64,000 nucleotides of DNA from Fermentibacter sp963718745 [NCBI: Candidatus Fermentibacterota bacterium] (GCA_963718745.1 OY970370.1:930001-994000), one strand, 5' to 3'; shown: positions 40,595 through 48,778, counted from the stretch's first letter. Notes: generated by a model not told the origin, from the sequence alone. Numbers and translations are program-made.

Positions 40595-43489
40595 TTGCCG
40601 GTGACGAATGCGGGTCTGCCCCGGGGCTTCCGGCTGGTGCGCTCGGGCGTGCTGGAATCCTGGGGGATCCCCTGGAAGCTAATGAGGGACGAGGTGTCCG
40701 GAGCGGCGGTCATCCATGCGTCGACCGATCCGCCCGAGCACTTCCTGGGCGTGTCCCTCCTCACCCCTCCGAGGAATTCGGCCGGCATACCGCACATCCT
40801 CGAACACTGCGTACTCAACGGATCGGTCTCCTATCCCGTCAGGGACGCCTTCAACGAGCTCTGGCGGGGTTCGCTGCACACCCATCTCAACGCCGTGACA
40901 TACCCCGACAGGACGGTCTACTTCGCCGGCTCGACCCACAGGGGCGAGTTCCTGAACCTGTCGAGGGTCTACCTCGACCTCGTCTTCAACCCCCTGCTGG
41001 ACCGCAGGAGGATGCTCCTGGAATCCTTCCACCTCCGTCCCGAGAGGAGGGGCCGGACCCTCCTGGGCAGGCCCTCCGGAGTCATCTACAGCGAGATGCG
41101 CGGCTCCTACTCCGATCCGGGGGAGCTTGCGAGCCTCAGGATCCAGTCCGAACTCCTGCCCGACACGCCGTACAGGAACGATTCCGGGGGGGATCCGTCC
41201 GCGATGGGGGGAACGACCTGGCAGGAGGTCAGGGACTATCACCGCGAGTTCTACAAGCCCTCCAACGCGAGGATCTTCGTCTGCTCCCCGATGGAGTCGG
41301 AGGAGCTTGCGCTCTTCCTTCGCGAGGTCCTGCCCGTCATGGAGGCGGGAGATTCCGGCGAGGCGCCCCTGATCCCGCTCCAGCCACGGTGGAGGAGGCC
41401 CAGGAGGACAAGGCTCGTCACTCCCCGGGAGCCCGGGGGATCATCGGTCAGCTTCTCCTGGCTGCTGGGGGAGTCAGGGATCGCGGAGCAGGCGGCCCTG
41501 GCCCAGCTGATGGAGGAGGTACTCCTCTCAGATGCGGGGAGCCTCTACAGAGTGCTGATGGACAGCGGCCTGGGAACGGACCTCTCCACCGGCACGGGGC
41601 TCGAGGTCGACCTCAGGGAGATGATCTTCACCGCCGGCCTCAGGGAGACCGCGGGCCACAAGGCGGATGCGATACGCCGGGTGGTCGCCTCCGAGCTTTC
41701 CAGGTTCTCGGACGGAGGACCCGACCGGGATCTCCTCGGCGCCGCAGTGAATTCGCTCCTGTTCGCCTATCTCGACAAGGTCGAGGACTTCCCCCTTTCC
41801 CTGTTCACCAGGGCGATGAGGGCATGGGCCTACGGACACCCTCCGGAGGGCTGGATGGACCATGCGGCCGTGCTGAAGAAACTCGCGTCCGGCCCTGATC
41901 TGCAGGGCATGCTGGGTTCGGCCGCCCGCTGCTGGTTCCTCGACAACCCCCACAGGCTCCAGCTCCTGGTCGAACCCGTGGGCAGGCGTGGACGGCGCGA
42001 GCGGATGGTCAGGCTGGACTCCGCCCGGCACGAGCTCATCTCCTCCGAAGCCCGCGAGCTGGAGGAGTTCTCAGCCGAAGCGGACAGCCCCGAGGCCCTT
42101 CGCACGATACCGAGGCTCGCGCCTGCCGAACTCCCGCTCGAGGAAAGCCTGGAGGGGCCCGAGATACTCCCCCTCGGCGGGACCGACCTCCTGTTGCTGA
42201 ACGGTGCGAGCGGGACCGCATGGATCGAGATGGCCTTCGACATCTCGGATCTCTCCGCGGAGGACGACCTGATACTCCCCCTCGCGCTCTACTGCCTGAC
42301 GGGCATGGGAGCCGGGGGGCTGGACCACAGGGCTCTCTCGATCAGGATGGGCCTGGACACGGGCGGGGTCGATCCCCGGCCTGCGGCCTGCGAACTGGCC
42401 CTTTCGGGCCGGCCCGTGCCGATTGTCTCCCTGGTGATCGGGTTCTTCCCGGACAGGCCGGGCAGGGCTCTCGACCTCCTCCGCAGGATACTCCTCGAGA
42501 CCGATTTCGGAGATTCGACCAGGCTGTCCGAGCTCGTCGAGGAGCTTCGCGGAGACGGGCTCTCGACCCTGGTGCAGTCCTCGGACTGGTATGCCAGGCT
42601 GCATGCCGCCGCGGCCCTGTCCAGTTCCGCCTCGCGCAGGAACCACTGGGAGGGCCTTCCCCAGATGAGATTCATCTCCCGCATCAGGGACAGGAACATC
42701 AGACGGCTGTCAGGGAGGCTCGGAGAGCTGACGGCGAGGATCTTCACCCGCGGCAGGCTGGTCGCGGCGTCCTGCCTCCCCGGCACGGACCCGGGGCCGG
42801 CGACCGACGCCCTCGCACGGTTCTCGGATGCTCTCCCCGGGGGCTTCCGGCCCGCAGGGGATCCCGGCGGCCGTGTGGACGGCGGAACCCGGAACATGCT
42901 CATGCGCCTCCAGAGCAGCGTCTCCACCGTGTGCACGGCCGTGGAGGCGCCCAGGCTGGGATCGCGGGACGCGGCGCTCTTCGCCGTCGGGACGGCCGCG
43001 TTCGGTGACGGGCTGATCTACAGGAGGCTGCGGGTCTCCGGGGGAGCCTACGAGGTGGCGGCCTGGCACGATCCGATGGCCGGCCTGGCATATCTGTCGA
43101 GCAGCAGGGATCCGGACCCGGCTCGAACCAGATCGTTCTTCGCCGGATCCCCGGACCTCCTGCGAGGGTCCCCCCCGTCTGAGGACGACGTCAGATTCGC
43201 AGTTCTTTCGACGTTCGCGGGTCTCGAGGTCCCCCCCGGGCCGAGGATGCGGTGCGGCCTCGCCCTCGCCCGGCACCTGGCCGGGGTTTCGCGGTCGGAC
43301 ATGGAGCGGCTGCGCAGGGATCTCGCGGCCGTCAGGGCCGACGAGGTGGCGTCCAGGTACCCGGATCTGCTGGAGGAGGCTCTCGAGAAGGCTTCCATAT
43401 CGGTATTCGCCCCCGAGGGGGCTTCGGTCGACGAACTGTTCGGGACGGGGGCGGATGTCACCGTCCTCGAGGCTGGGAGGTATCAGTGA
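40595..43489 (+). CDS. M16C metallopeptidase of the PreP (presequence protease) family
   Basis: The 964-residue protein has the inverted zinc motif HILEH at residues 67-71 within GIPHILEHCVLNGSVSYPVRDAFNELWRGSLHTHLNAVTYPDRTVYF, a close match to PreP. The distal glutamate region lies around YSDPGELASLRI. Length fits two M16 halves joined by a linker. PreP proteins degrade unstructured peptides up to about 70 residues in a closed chamber. I choose TTG 40595, 6 nt behind GGAGG; longer versions would run into the divergent regulator. It is coupled to pyrE by a GTGA overlap. Confidence 0.88.
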   Translation: MPVTNAGLPRGFRLVRSGVLESWGIPWKLMRDEVSGAAVIHASTDPPEHFLGVSLLTPPRNSAGIPHILEHCVLNGSVSYPVRDAFNELWRGSLHTHLNAVTYPDRTVYFAGSTHRGEFLNLSRVYLDLVFNPLLDRRRMLLESFHLRPERRGRTLLGRPSGVIYSEMRGSYSDPGELASLRIQSELLPDTPYRNDSGGDPSAMGGTTWQEVRDYHREFYKPSNARIFVCSPMESEELALFLREVLPVMEAGDSGEAPLIPLQPRWRRPRRTRLVTPREPGGSSVSFSWLLGESGIAEQAALAQLMEEVLLSDAGSLYRVLMDSGLGTDLSTGTGLEVDLREMIFTAGLRETAGHKADAIRRVVASELSRFSDGGPDRDLLGAAVNSLLFAYLDKVEDFPLSLFTRAMRAWAYGHPPEGWMDHAAVLKKLASGPDLQGMLGSAARCWFLDNPHRLQLLVEPVGRRGRRERMVRLDSARHELISSEARELEEFSAEADSPEALRTIPRLAPAELPLEESLEGPEILPLGGTDLLLLNGASGTAWIEMAFDISDLSAEDDLILPLALYCLTGMGAGGLDHRALSIRMGLDTGGVDPRPAACELALSGRPVPIVSLVIGFFPDRPGRALDLLRRILLETDFGDSTRLSELVEELRGDGLSTLVQSSDWYARLHAAAALSSSASRRNHWEGLPQMRFISRIRDRNIRRLSGRLGELTARIFTRGRLVAASCLPGTDPGPATDALARFSDALPGGFRPAGDPGGRVDGGTRNMLMRLQSSVSTVCTAVEAPRLGSRDAALFAVGTAAFGDGLIYRRLRVSGGAYEVAAWHDPMAGLAYLSSSRDPDPARTRSFFAGSPDLLRGSPPSEDDVRFAVLSTFAGLEVPPGPRMRCGLALARHLAGVSRSDMERLRRDLAAVRADEVASRYPDLLEEALEKASISVFAPEGASVDELFGTGADVTVLEAGRYQ

Positions 43490-44085
43490 GCGCGGAAAGG
43501 GTCGAGGAGATACTCAGGAGGAGCGATGCCCTGCTGGAGGGCCATTTCAGGTACACCTCGGGGCGCCACGGCAGGGTCTACTTCGAGAAGATCCGTATCG
43601 CCCAGAGGCCGGAGCTGGCGGACGAGCTGGGGATGATGATGGCGGAGGCGTTCCGGGATGTCGCGGAGGAAATTGATGTCGTCTGCGCGCCGGCTTTCGG
43701 CGCGATAGTCTTCGGGTTCAGCACGGCACGGCACATGGGGCTTCCCTTCGCATTCCTGCAGCGCGACGCGGATGGCAGGATGACCCTCAGGCCGGGGTTC
43801 ACGAGCGTACACGAGGGATCGAGGGTGCTCCTCGTCGAGGATGTGGCGACCACGGGCGGGAGCATCATCGAGTCCCGCGACGCCATCGAGGCGAGGGGTG
43901 CGAGAGTCGTCAGGACCGGGATACTCGTCGACCGGACGAACGGGACGCTCGATCCCGGGATGCCCTGGAAGGCGCTGCTCTCCGTCTCCGCTGAAAGCTG
44001 GGAGGCGGATCGGTGTCCTCTGTGCAGGGACGGGGTTCCGATCCACATCCCTGGCTCTTCAGGGAAGAAGCCGGATCCAGCCTGA
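43486..44085 (+). CDS. pyrE: Orotate phosphoribosyltransferase
   Basis: The 199-residue protein shows ALLEGHFRYTSGRHGRVYFEKIRI, DVVCAPAFGAIVFGFSTARHM and the PRPP-binding loop VLLVEDVATTGGSIIESRDAIEA, ending in a CPLC pair typical of one OPRTase subfamily. It converts orotate and PRPP to OMP. The start is GTG 43486, overlapping the peptidase stop and preceded by GGGAGG. Its last 176 bases overlap the opposite-strand MtfA-like frame. Confidence 0.93.
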   Translation: MSAERVEEILRRSDALLEGHFRYTSGRHGRVYFEKIRIAQRPELADELGMMMAEAFRDVAEEIDVVCAPAFGAIVFGFSTARHMGLPFAFLQRDADGRMTLRPGFTSVHEGSRVLLVEDVATTGGSIIESRDAIEARGARVVRTGILVDRTNGTLDPGMPWKALLSVSAESWEADRCPLCRDGVPIHIPGSSGKKPDPA

Positions 44086-44929
44086 AGACGTCCCGCAACC
44101 CGAGATAGAGCCCGGGGCGCTCCTCCGACAGCCTTGCGGGGGCGCAGAAGAAGAGCTCCGCCGCCGATGCCAGGAACTCGACGGGGGACGGCGGAGGGTC
44201 GAATGCTCCAGGGGCCTCCCCGGGGAGCCCCTCCCGCATGGCGGCCTCCAGCACCGGCCTCCATCTCTCCGCCTCGTCACGGTTCAGTCCCGACGGGATG
44301 CCGTCTGCTCCCCTGACGCCGTCGAGGACATGGGCGAACTCGTGGACCGCAAGCCTCGAGCAGCGCTCCCCCGACATGTGGGGAAGCGACATTATCACGG
44401 TCCCGAGGCCGTGTGCCATGCCCAGCACGCCTCTCCTGCCGGGACCGTCGACAAGCTCGAACGTTCCGTCGTCTGCGAAACTGCCCGGATACACCAGGAC
44501 GCCTTCCAGCTTGTCGTACTCCCAGTCCGGCCTGCCGAAGACGAGCATCACGGCCGACGAGGCGACCGCGGCAAGGACCCGGGGGGTGACGATTGCTCCG
44601 GAGACGCCCGTCACAGGGTGCTCGGACAGGAATACTGCCGCGAGCCTCCTGAAAAGCGCGGCATCATCACTTTCGAGCGCCTCGTAGAACCAGCACGTTC
44701 CCGGCATCTCGAGCTCGACGAGCGGATCCAGCCCCGCCTCCGCAGCCTTCATCCTTCTCCTGCGCGGAGCGAGCCACAGGGCGTATTCGACCGCGCCGAA
44801 AGCCCAGGCAACAGGGACGAGCAGAGCCGCGCCGGGTCCGGCCAGGGCGAGCGGCATGCTCACCACGCTGCAGGCGATGCACGAGAGGAAGAACCTGCGC
44901 TTCAGGTCCTCAGGGGCGGGTATCTTCAC
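43910..44929 (-). CDS. MtfA-like zinc peptidase with membrane-spanning N-terminus
   Basis: The frame encodes 339 residues. Two hydrophobic spans (FFLSCIACSVVSMPLALAGPGAALLVPVAWAFGAVEYALWL) come first, then the MtfA/anthrax-LF-like core with HEFAHVLDGV (HExxH) and the downstream FLASAAELFF carrying the third ligand. The conserved part ends near YLGLRDVFRLDPASSL; the remaining 50 residues (Arg/Ser/Pro-rich) are antisense to pyrE and probably not functional. A +1 shift at CCCTGA would stop exactly at the expected end. The start is GTG 44929 with a poor ribosome site. Confidence 0.7.
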   Translation of the reverse strand: MKIPAPEDLKRRFFLSCIACSVVSMPLALAGPGAALLVPVAWAFGAVEYALWLAPRRRRMKAAEAGLDPLVELEMPGTCWFYEALESDDAALFRRLAAVFLSEHPVTGVSGAIVTPRVLAAVASSAVMLVFGRPDWEYDKLEGVLVYPGSFADDGTFELVDGPGRRGVLGMAHGLGTVIMSLPHMSGERCSRLAVHEFAHVLDGVRGADGIPSGLNRDEAERWRPVLEAAMREGLPGEAPGAFDPPPSPVEFLASAAELFFCAPARLSEERPGLYLGLRDVFRLDPASSLKSQGCGSEPRPCTEDTDPPPSFQRRRRAAPSRASRDRASRSSGRRVSRS

Positions 44930-45028
44930 GGCCGGAAGGCTCGACGTCCAGCACGACCGCCTCGAGGGAGGGGTCGAAGCGGACCGAGAAGACCGGCACG
45001 AGCCTCAGGCCGAGCCTGGCTGCGCCGC

Positions 45029-45604
45029 TCAGCCACCGCGCCCGGCTCCGGCTTCCAGCTCGAGATAGCTCTCCCTCAGACCGGCCGCTACATCGAGGCC
45101 GAGGCGCCCGGCGGCGAGCTCCAGCCCTTCGGGGGAGCGTGCCTCGATCTCGACGAAGACACCGAATGGGAGCTCGTCCAGGCATATCACAGCCCCGCCG
45201 ATGCTTCCGGTGCGCCTGATCTTGGAGTAGCGCCGCGCCACACGGAAGCCCAGGGAGGCGAACATCTCCTCGAGCTGGGCTGAAGGACAGTCTGCAACTG
45301 TCTCCATCTCGTTCCTGATCTTCATCCTGTCGCTTTCGACCGGAGTCTTGACAGTCAGGAAGGTTCTCCCCGCCGTGGAGCGTATCCGCAGGAGGATCCC
45401 CGCGTTCGAGAGCGATCCTTCGGGAGTGTCGAGAACCGCGTTCTCCTCGGCCTCCGGCACGGACAGATCTACGCCGGCGGCTGCAAGAAGCCTCAGGGCG
45501 TCCGCTGCCGTGTCGAGCCTGAACTTGATCTCGCACTCGAGCAGGACAGGACCTCCGGGTTCGCGCCTGGTGCAGGCGGACGCGTTTGACCGCCTTCGGG
45601 GCAT
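45029..45604 (-). CDS. CYTH-domain protein (class IV adenylate cyclase/triphosphatase type)
   Basis: The protein has ECEIKFRL, the ExExK motif of the CYTH tunnel fold. RIRSTAGRTFLTVKTP, RNEMETVAD, SKIRRTG and CLDELPFGVFVEIEA follow in the right order, supplying the basic and acidic residues that line the tunnel. Candidate activities are adenylate cyclase, thiamine triphosphatase or inorganic triphosphatase. The start is unclear: ATG 45604 adds an Arg-rich leader, has no ribosome site and lies inside the tRNA promoter, whereas GGAGG lies 7 nt before a CTG just ahead of LECEIK. About 160-190 residues either way. Confidence 0.78.
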   Translation of the reverse strand: MPRRRSNASACTRREPGGPVLLECEIKFRLDTAADALRLLAAAGVDLSVPEAEENAVLDTPEGSLSNAGILLRIRSTAGRTFLTVKTPVESDRMKIRNEMETVADCPSAQLEEMFASLGFRVARRYSKIRRTGSIGGAVICLDELPFGVFVEIEARSPEGLELAAGRLGLDVAAGLRESYLELEAGAGRGG

Positions 45605-45614
45605 AAGCTACATT
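45586..45614 (+). promoter_or_regulatory. Promoter of tRNA-Ser(UGA)
   Basis: TTGACC (45586-45591), 17 bp of spacer and TACATT (45609-45614) end 10 bp before the tRNA 5' end, in good position for transcription start at or just before the tRNA. Confidence 0.6.
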
Positions 45615-45624
45615 CACACCGGGT

Positions 45625-45708
45625 GGAGGACTAGTCTAACGGTAAGGCAGCGGATTTGAAATCCGCCGGGCGATGCCCATCGGGGTTCGAATCCCCGGTC
45701 CTCCGCCA
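45625..45708 (+). tRNA. tRNA-Ser (anticodon TGA)
   Basis: An 84-nt class II tRNA: acceptor GGAGGAC/GTCCTCC, D arm GTCT-AACGGTA-AGGC, anticodon stem GCGGA/TCCGC with loop TTTGAAA (anticodon TGA, reads UCA), variable arm CGGGCGATGCCCAT, T arm CGGGG-TTCGAAT-CCCCG, discriminator G73 and encoded CCA. A selenocysteine tRNA is excluded by the anticodon and the 7-bp acceptor. Confidence 0.95.
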
Positions 45709-45710
45709 CG

Positions 45711-46108
45711 GTCATTCCTGCAGACGCAGGAATGACCAGGTCCGACAGTGACTCGCCATTTCAAGCTTCACTTGAAAGGCGAGTCGCGAGAGGACCCGGA
45801 GCGTGCTCCCTCAACACCTGGCACGCACTATCGCAGGTTCCCTGCGGGAACCATGCTGCCGTGCTACATGCTCATTCCGGCTTCGCCGGAATGAGTGCCG
45901 CGAAGCGGACCTGCGAGAGCGCTCCTTGAGCACCGAAACGCGGTGCGCGCTGCGCGGCAGTGACTTCGCGAAGCGAAGTCGCGAGAGCGCTCAAGACTTT
46001 CATTACAGGCACGCACATTTGCAGGTTCCCTGCGGGAACCGTGCTGATGTGCTACCTACCAGTTCCGCCCTGCGGAACTGGAGAGGCGAGCCGCGAAAGG
46101 ACCCGGGT
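45711..46108. repeat. Non-coding array of at least seven perfect hairpins in degenerate repeat units
   Basis: Starting 2 bp after the tRNA CCA, this 400-bp stretch holds hairpins at 45711-45736 (11 bp), 45750-45785 (8+7 bp), 45836-45852 (7 bp), 45871-45895 (11 bp), 45962-45980 (8 bp), 46024-46040 (7 bp, identical to the third) and 46060-46080 (9 bp). A small CCGC-GAA-GCGG lies at 45898-45908. The second and fifth share CAGTGACT...AGTCGCGAGAG. The third and sixth are both followed by (A/G)TGCTG..GTGCTACMT. GCGARAG followed by GACCC or CGCTC recurs four times. No open frame with coding character crosses it. It could be a REP-like element, a folded RNA or a decayed mobile element. Confidence 0.8.
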
Positions 46109-46186
46109 GTACATCCTCAGACGCTGCTCTGGAGAATGCCTCTTTTCCGGGAAACGCGAATTATCCCGCAGAAGAACCTGTAAATC

Positions 46187-46233
46187 AACCGTGCCTGCAA
46201 CATGCAGGCGAACAATGTGTTGCAGGGGCGGTT
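46187..46233 (-). terminator. Hairpin after the secreted-protein gene
   Basis: Minus-strand AACCG...CCTGCAACA (46226-46218) pairs with TGTTGCAGG (46202-46194), and outer AACCG with CGGTT, giving a stem-loop 22 bp after the stop at 46255 and followed by GATTT. It is a plausible intrinsic terminator of moderate strength. The same stretch ends the palindrome-rich region. Confidence 0.45.
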
Positions 46234-46254
46234 CTGTAGGTAGTCTGACCCCAG

Positions 46255-46854
46255 CTACGGGGTGTACAGGGTCTTTATCGCTCCCCAGGTCTCCGAATCG
46301 AGAGCCACGTTCCACCCCGACCTGACCAGGAAATCGCCGTTCGTCCAGGGTGTCCAGACGATGAATTCGCTGCTCGTGAAGCTGCGTGGGGGAGTCCGGG
46401 GGGACCCGTCGCCCAGCAGGGACGGCCAGCCGCCCGATGACAGCTCCGAGTTCGCCACGATCCAGAAGTCGGAGGAGAGGGGTATCGAGCTGTCGTAGGA
46501 GGCGTAGCACGGCGCATAATGCAGCGCAGTGAGCGAAGTCTGGTCGATGTCCGTCACCGGACCGAGCCCGTCGCCGCTCAGGAGCTCGCAGTAGAAGGAG
46601 CCGGTGTCCCAGGGGTAGTAGGAGTGGTGGTAGAACCAGAGCTCACTCTGGGTTGTGGTCCAGGAGTTGATCCCGAAATCCGCGAGATGGAACCAGACCC
46701 CCTTGTAGAGACCGCTCCAGTTTATCCAGTAGGCGGTACCATCGTCATATGACAGCGTGGCATCCGTATTCGGTACGCTGACCGGTCTGTCCAGGCGTAT
46801 GCTCCCGGCCGTCGCAGCAGCAGCAGCGACGAGAATCAACAGGATGATCTTCAT
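46255..46854 (-). CDS. Secreted protein of unknown function
   Basis: The 199-residue protein has a clear signal peptide (KIILLILVAAAAATAG) and an aromatic-rich mature beta domain (LSYDDGTAYWINWSGLYKGVWFHLADFGINSW, SELWFYHHSYYPWDTG, DFWIVANSELSSGGWPSLLGDGSP). Similar YDDG-type domains stand in front of sorting tails in long secreted proteins of FCB-related phyla; here the chain ends after NVALDSETWGAIKTLYTP with no tail. ATG 46854 follows GGAGGGGG. No enzyme motif is seen. Confidence 0.75.
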   Translation of the reverse strand: MKIILLILVAAAAATAGSIRLDRPVSVPNTDATLSYDDGTAYWINWSGLYKGVWFHLADFGINSWTTTQSELWFYHHSYYPWDTGSFYCELLSGDGLGPVTDIDQTSLTALHYAPCYASYDSSIPLSSDFWIVANSELSSGGWPSLLGDGSPRTPPRSFTSSEFIVWTPWTNGDFLVRSGWNVALDSETWGAIKTLYTP

Positions 46855-46905
46855 CGTTCCCCCTCCGAGTCCCGGAATCCGTGAACGTCCGGATTCCATG
46901 GCGAT

Positions 46906-46934
46906 GCTATAAGCAGTTGCGACGGGCATGGCAA
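46906..46934 (-). promoter_or_regulatory. Promoter of the secreted-protein gene
   Basis: TTGCCA (46934-46929), a 17-bp spacer and TATAGC (46911-46906) lie 52 bp before the ATG, in the gap between this gene and the divergent GroES-like gene. Confidence 0.5.
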
Positions 46935-47023
46935 CGCCTCCCGGACGGGCGGGATCCCGCAGAGCGCTCGCGACAGCGGTTCGCGGAGGGATTAGATTAA
47001 GCGGGAGGAAGTACGGGAGGAAC

Positions 47024-47434
47024 ATGGAAGACTCGATAATCATCGGGAAGAAACATCTGCTGGTCGTCGGGGACAGGCTTCTCGTCTCGCCGATGAGCGC
47101 GGGGGAGCGCACCCATACGGGTCTCTACCTGCCGGATTCCGCGGCGGAGGGCAAGAAGGTCTCGGGCGGATGGGTGGAGGCCGTCGGACCGGGCTATCCC
47201 GTATCGACGTCCAATGGAGTCGATGAGGAGCCCTGGAAGCCCAACCAGGCCGCCCGGCCCCGGTACATCCCACTCCAGGCCCGGAAGGGCGATTTCGCCA
47301 TGTACGTCAGGAGCTCCGCCTTCGAACTCACTCTCGAAGGCAAGAAGTTCTTCGTTGTCCCCTACTCGGCAGTCCTGGCCGTGCTGAGAGAGGACTGGGA
47401 AACCCCCGCACTCGACCACGAAGAGCCCGTCTGA
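47024..47434 (+). CDS. GroES-like co-chaperonin family protein
   Basis: The 136-residue protein contains LLVVGDRLLVSPMSAGERTHTGLYLPDSAAEGKKVSGGWVEAVGPG, the Cpn10 beta-barrel and mobile-loop pattern. An insertion of about 35 residues (YPVSTSNGVDEEPWKPNQAARPRYIP) precedes the second half DFAMYVRSSAFELTLEGKKFFVVPYSAVLAVL. Classical GroES is about 95 residues, so this is a divergent paralogue. No groEL is adjacent. ATG 47024 follows GGGAGG. It is followed by a strong hairpin. Confidence 0.8.
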   Translation: MEDSIIIGKKHLLVVGDRLLVSPMSAGERTHTGLYLPDSAAEGKKVSGGWVEAVGPGYPVSTSNGVDEEPWKPNQAARPRYIPLQARKGDFAMYVRSSAFELTLEGKKFFVVPYSAVLAVLREDWETPALDHEEPV

Positions 47435-47452
47435 CCCGCCGTTATGAATAGA

Positions 47453-47479
47453 GAAGGGCCCCGCTCCGCGGGGCCCTTC
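47453..47479. terminator. Strong 12-bp hairpin between convergent genes
   Basis: GAAGGGCCCCGC (47453-47464), a 3-nt loop and GCGGGGCCCTTC (47468-47479) form a perfect GC-rich stem 18 bp after the GroES-like stop and 50 bp before the converging lipoprotein gene end. It suits bidirectional termination, although no T-run follows on either side. Confidence 0.65.
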
Positions 47480-47529
47480 CAGTCTCAGTCACTGGAACGT
47501 CCGGATACGAAGATCCGGACCGCCGGGAA

Positions 47530-48006
47530 CTACATCCCGAATTCGTCCAGGTTCAGCTTCCAGGCGCCACCCTCGCGAACGAGCTCGAGCTCGTCCTCCT
47601 GGGTCTCGCCGTTCATGGTCATGCTGGCCCTGACGATGGCGTTGTCGCCGTTGATCTCGGATCCGAGGACCTGGATCTCGGCCGTGCCGAGCATGTCCTT
47701 CATCATCTGCGAGGAGAAGAGGGCGGCCACGAAGTCGGTCGCGGACATCGCCTGGAGTTCCTCGGGGGTGACGTTGATGCCCATCATGGGAAGCATCGCG
47801 GCTGACATGCCGGTGGTGTCGGCCTTGATCTCCTCGAGACCGGCGCCCATCTCGTCGATGGAGGCCTGGGAGAGATAGGTGACGGCCTTGGCGCCGTCCC
47901 CGGCCTTCATGGCTTCGAAGAAGCCGGTCACGGTAGCTTCGGGGCTGGCGCCACCGCAGGCGACCAACAGGGAAACGATAGGAATGGCGAACAGAAGCCT
48001 TCTCAT
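47530..48006 (-). CDS. DUF4878/NTF2-like lipoprotein, copy 1
   Basis: The 158-residue protein has a signal ending VSLLVACGG (lipobox). The mature part follows the DUF4878-type plan: ATVTGFFEAMKAGDGAKAVTYLSQ at the start, a helical middle, and the final strand pair ASMTMNGETQEDELELVREGGAWKLNLDEFGM. Such small lipoproteins are common and of unknown function. It is a paralogue of the next gene (shared order of GDG, SIDEM, ELELVRE..VWKL-type segments). The ATG follows GGAGG. Confidence 0.8.
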   Translation of the reverse strand: MRRLLFAIPIVSLLVACGGASPEATVTGFFEAMKAGDGAKAVTYLSQASIDEMGAGLEEIKADTTGMSAAMLPMMGINVTPEELQAMSATDFVAALFSSQMMKDMLGTAEIQVLGSEINGDNAIVRASMTMNGETQEDELELVREGGAWKLNLDEFGM

Positions 48007-48142
48007 CAGTTACCTCCTCTAACCCCTGGACGGGGGATGGGATACCTGTCCGGTATCCTCACTGGTCGCCTGAGGGCGACGGTTGTGGACAACGAACATA
48101 TCTTCGAACGTGCCGGAAACGTTAATCCCAGTCGATCCAGCC

Positions 48143-48613
48143 CTACATGTTCTCCATGTCGAGCTTCCAGACCCCGTCCTCGCGAACGAGTTCGAGCTCC
48201 TGCTCGTCGGTCTCTCCGTCGACAGTTCCGCGGACGTTGAGCAGGGCGCGGTCACCCTCGATCTCGGTGCTCAGAACCTCATAGGTCTCGGGGAACTCGC
48301 CCCTTATCATCTCGGAACCCAGGACCAGCGCCGCGAGACCCTCCGCATCCAGTTCGGCGAACTCCTCCGGGTCGACCTCGATGCCCAGCATGACGCAGAG
48401 CGCGGAGAGCTGCTCGCCCGAAGCGTCGTTCCTGATCTCCTCCAGGCTGGCACTCATCTCGTCGATGCTGCCCCGGCTGATCAGTGAGGCGGCTGTCTCG
48501 CCGTCACCGGCCTGCACGGCGTCGAAAAACTGCTGAACGGTCTTCTCGGGGCTGGAGCCGCCGCAGGCCATGGCCAGGCAGCAGATGGAGACGGCGAACA
48601 GAAGATTTCTCAA
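48143..48613 (-). CDS. DUF4878/NTF2-like lipoprotein, copy 2
   Basis: The 156-residue protein has a signal ending CCLAMACGG (lipobox) and the same plan as copy 1: TVQQFFDAVQAGDGETAASLISRGSIDEM, then DEQELELVREDGVWKLDMENM. I place the start at TTG 48613, 6 nt after a perfect GGAGG, which also aligns its N-terminus with that of copy 1; a GTG two codons earlier overlaps the ribosome site. Between copies 1 and 2 lie 136 bp with two small hairpins (GGATACC/GGTATCC and GTCGCC/GGCGAC). Confidence 0.8.
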   Translation of the reverse strand: MRNLLFAVSICCLAMACGGSSPEKTVQQFFDAVQAGDGETAASLISRGSIDEMSASLEEIRNDASGEQLSALCVMLGIEVDPEEFAELDAEGLAALVLGSEMIRGEFPETYEVLSTEIEGDRALLNVRGTVDGETDEQELELVREDGVWKLDMENM

Positions 48614-48778
48614 GTGCACCCTCCTGTCACTGAGTGGGTCCGCACGATGCCGGCACCCCTGCCGGCCGACGCCGGTTGCGTCAGAAACCCTTTTGCAGCC
48701 AGTGCCCGCTTCATGCCTCGAATCCCACGGTACGCAGGCACCGGTTGCACCGAAGATCAGATCCCGACGGTCCCGGGA

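Noticed and set aside
45625-45708. Selenocysteine tRNA
   Set aside because: The anticodon is TGA (reads UCA), not TCA, and the acceptor stem is 7 bp; it is an ordinary tRNA-Ser.
45711-46108. CRISPR array
   Set aside because: There are no regular identical repeats with unique spacers of constant length, no leader and no cas genes; the units are palindromes of varying size.
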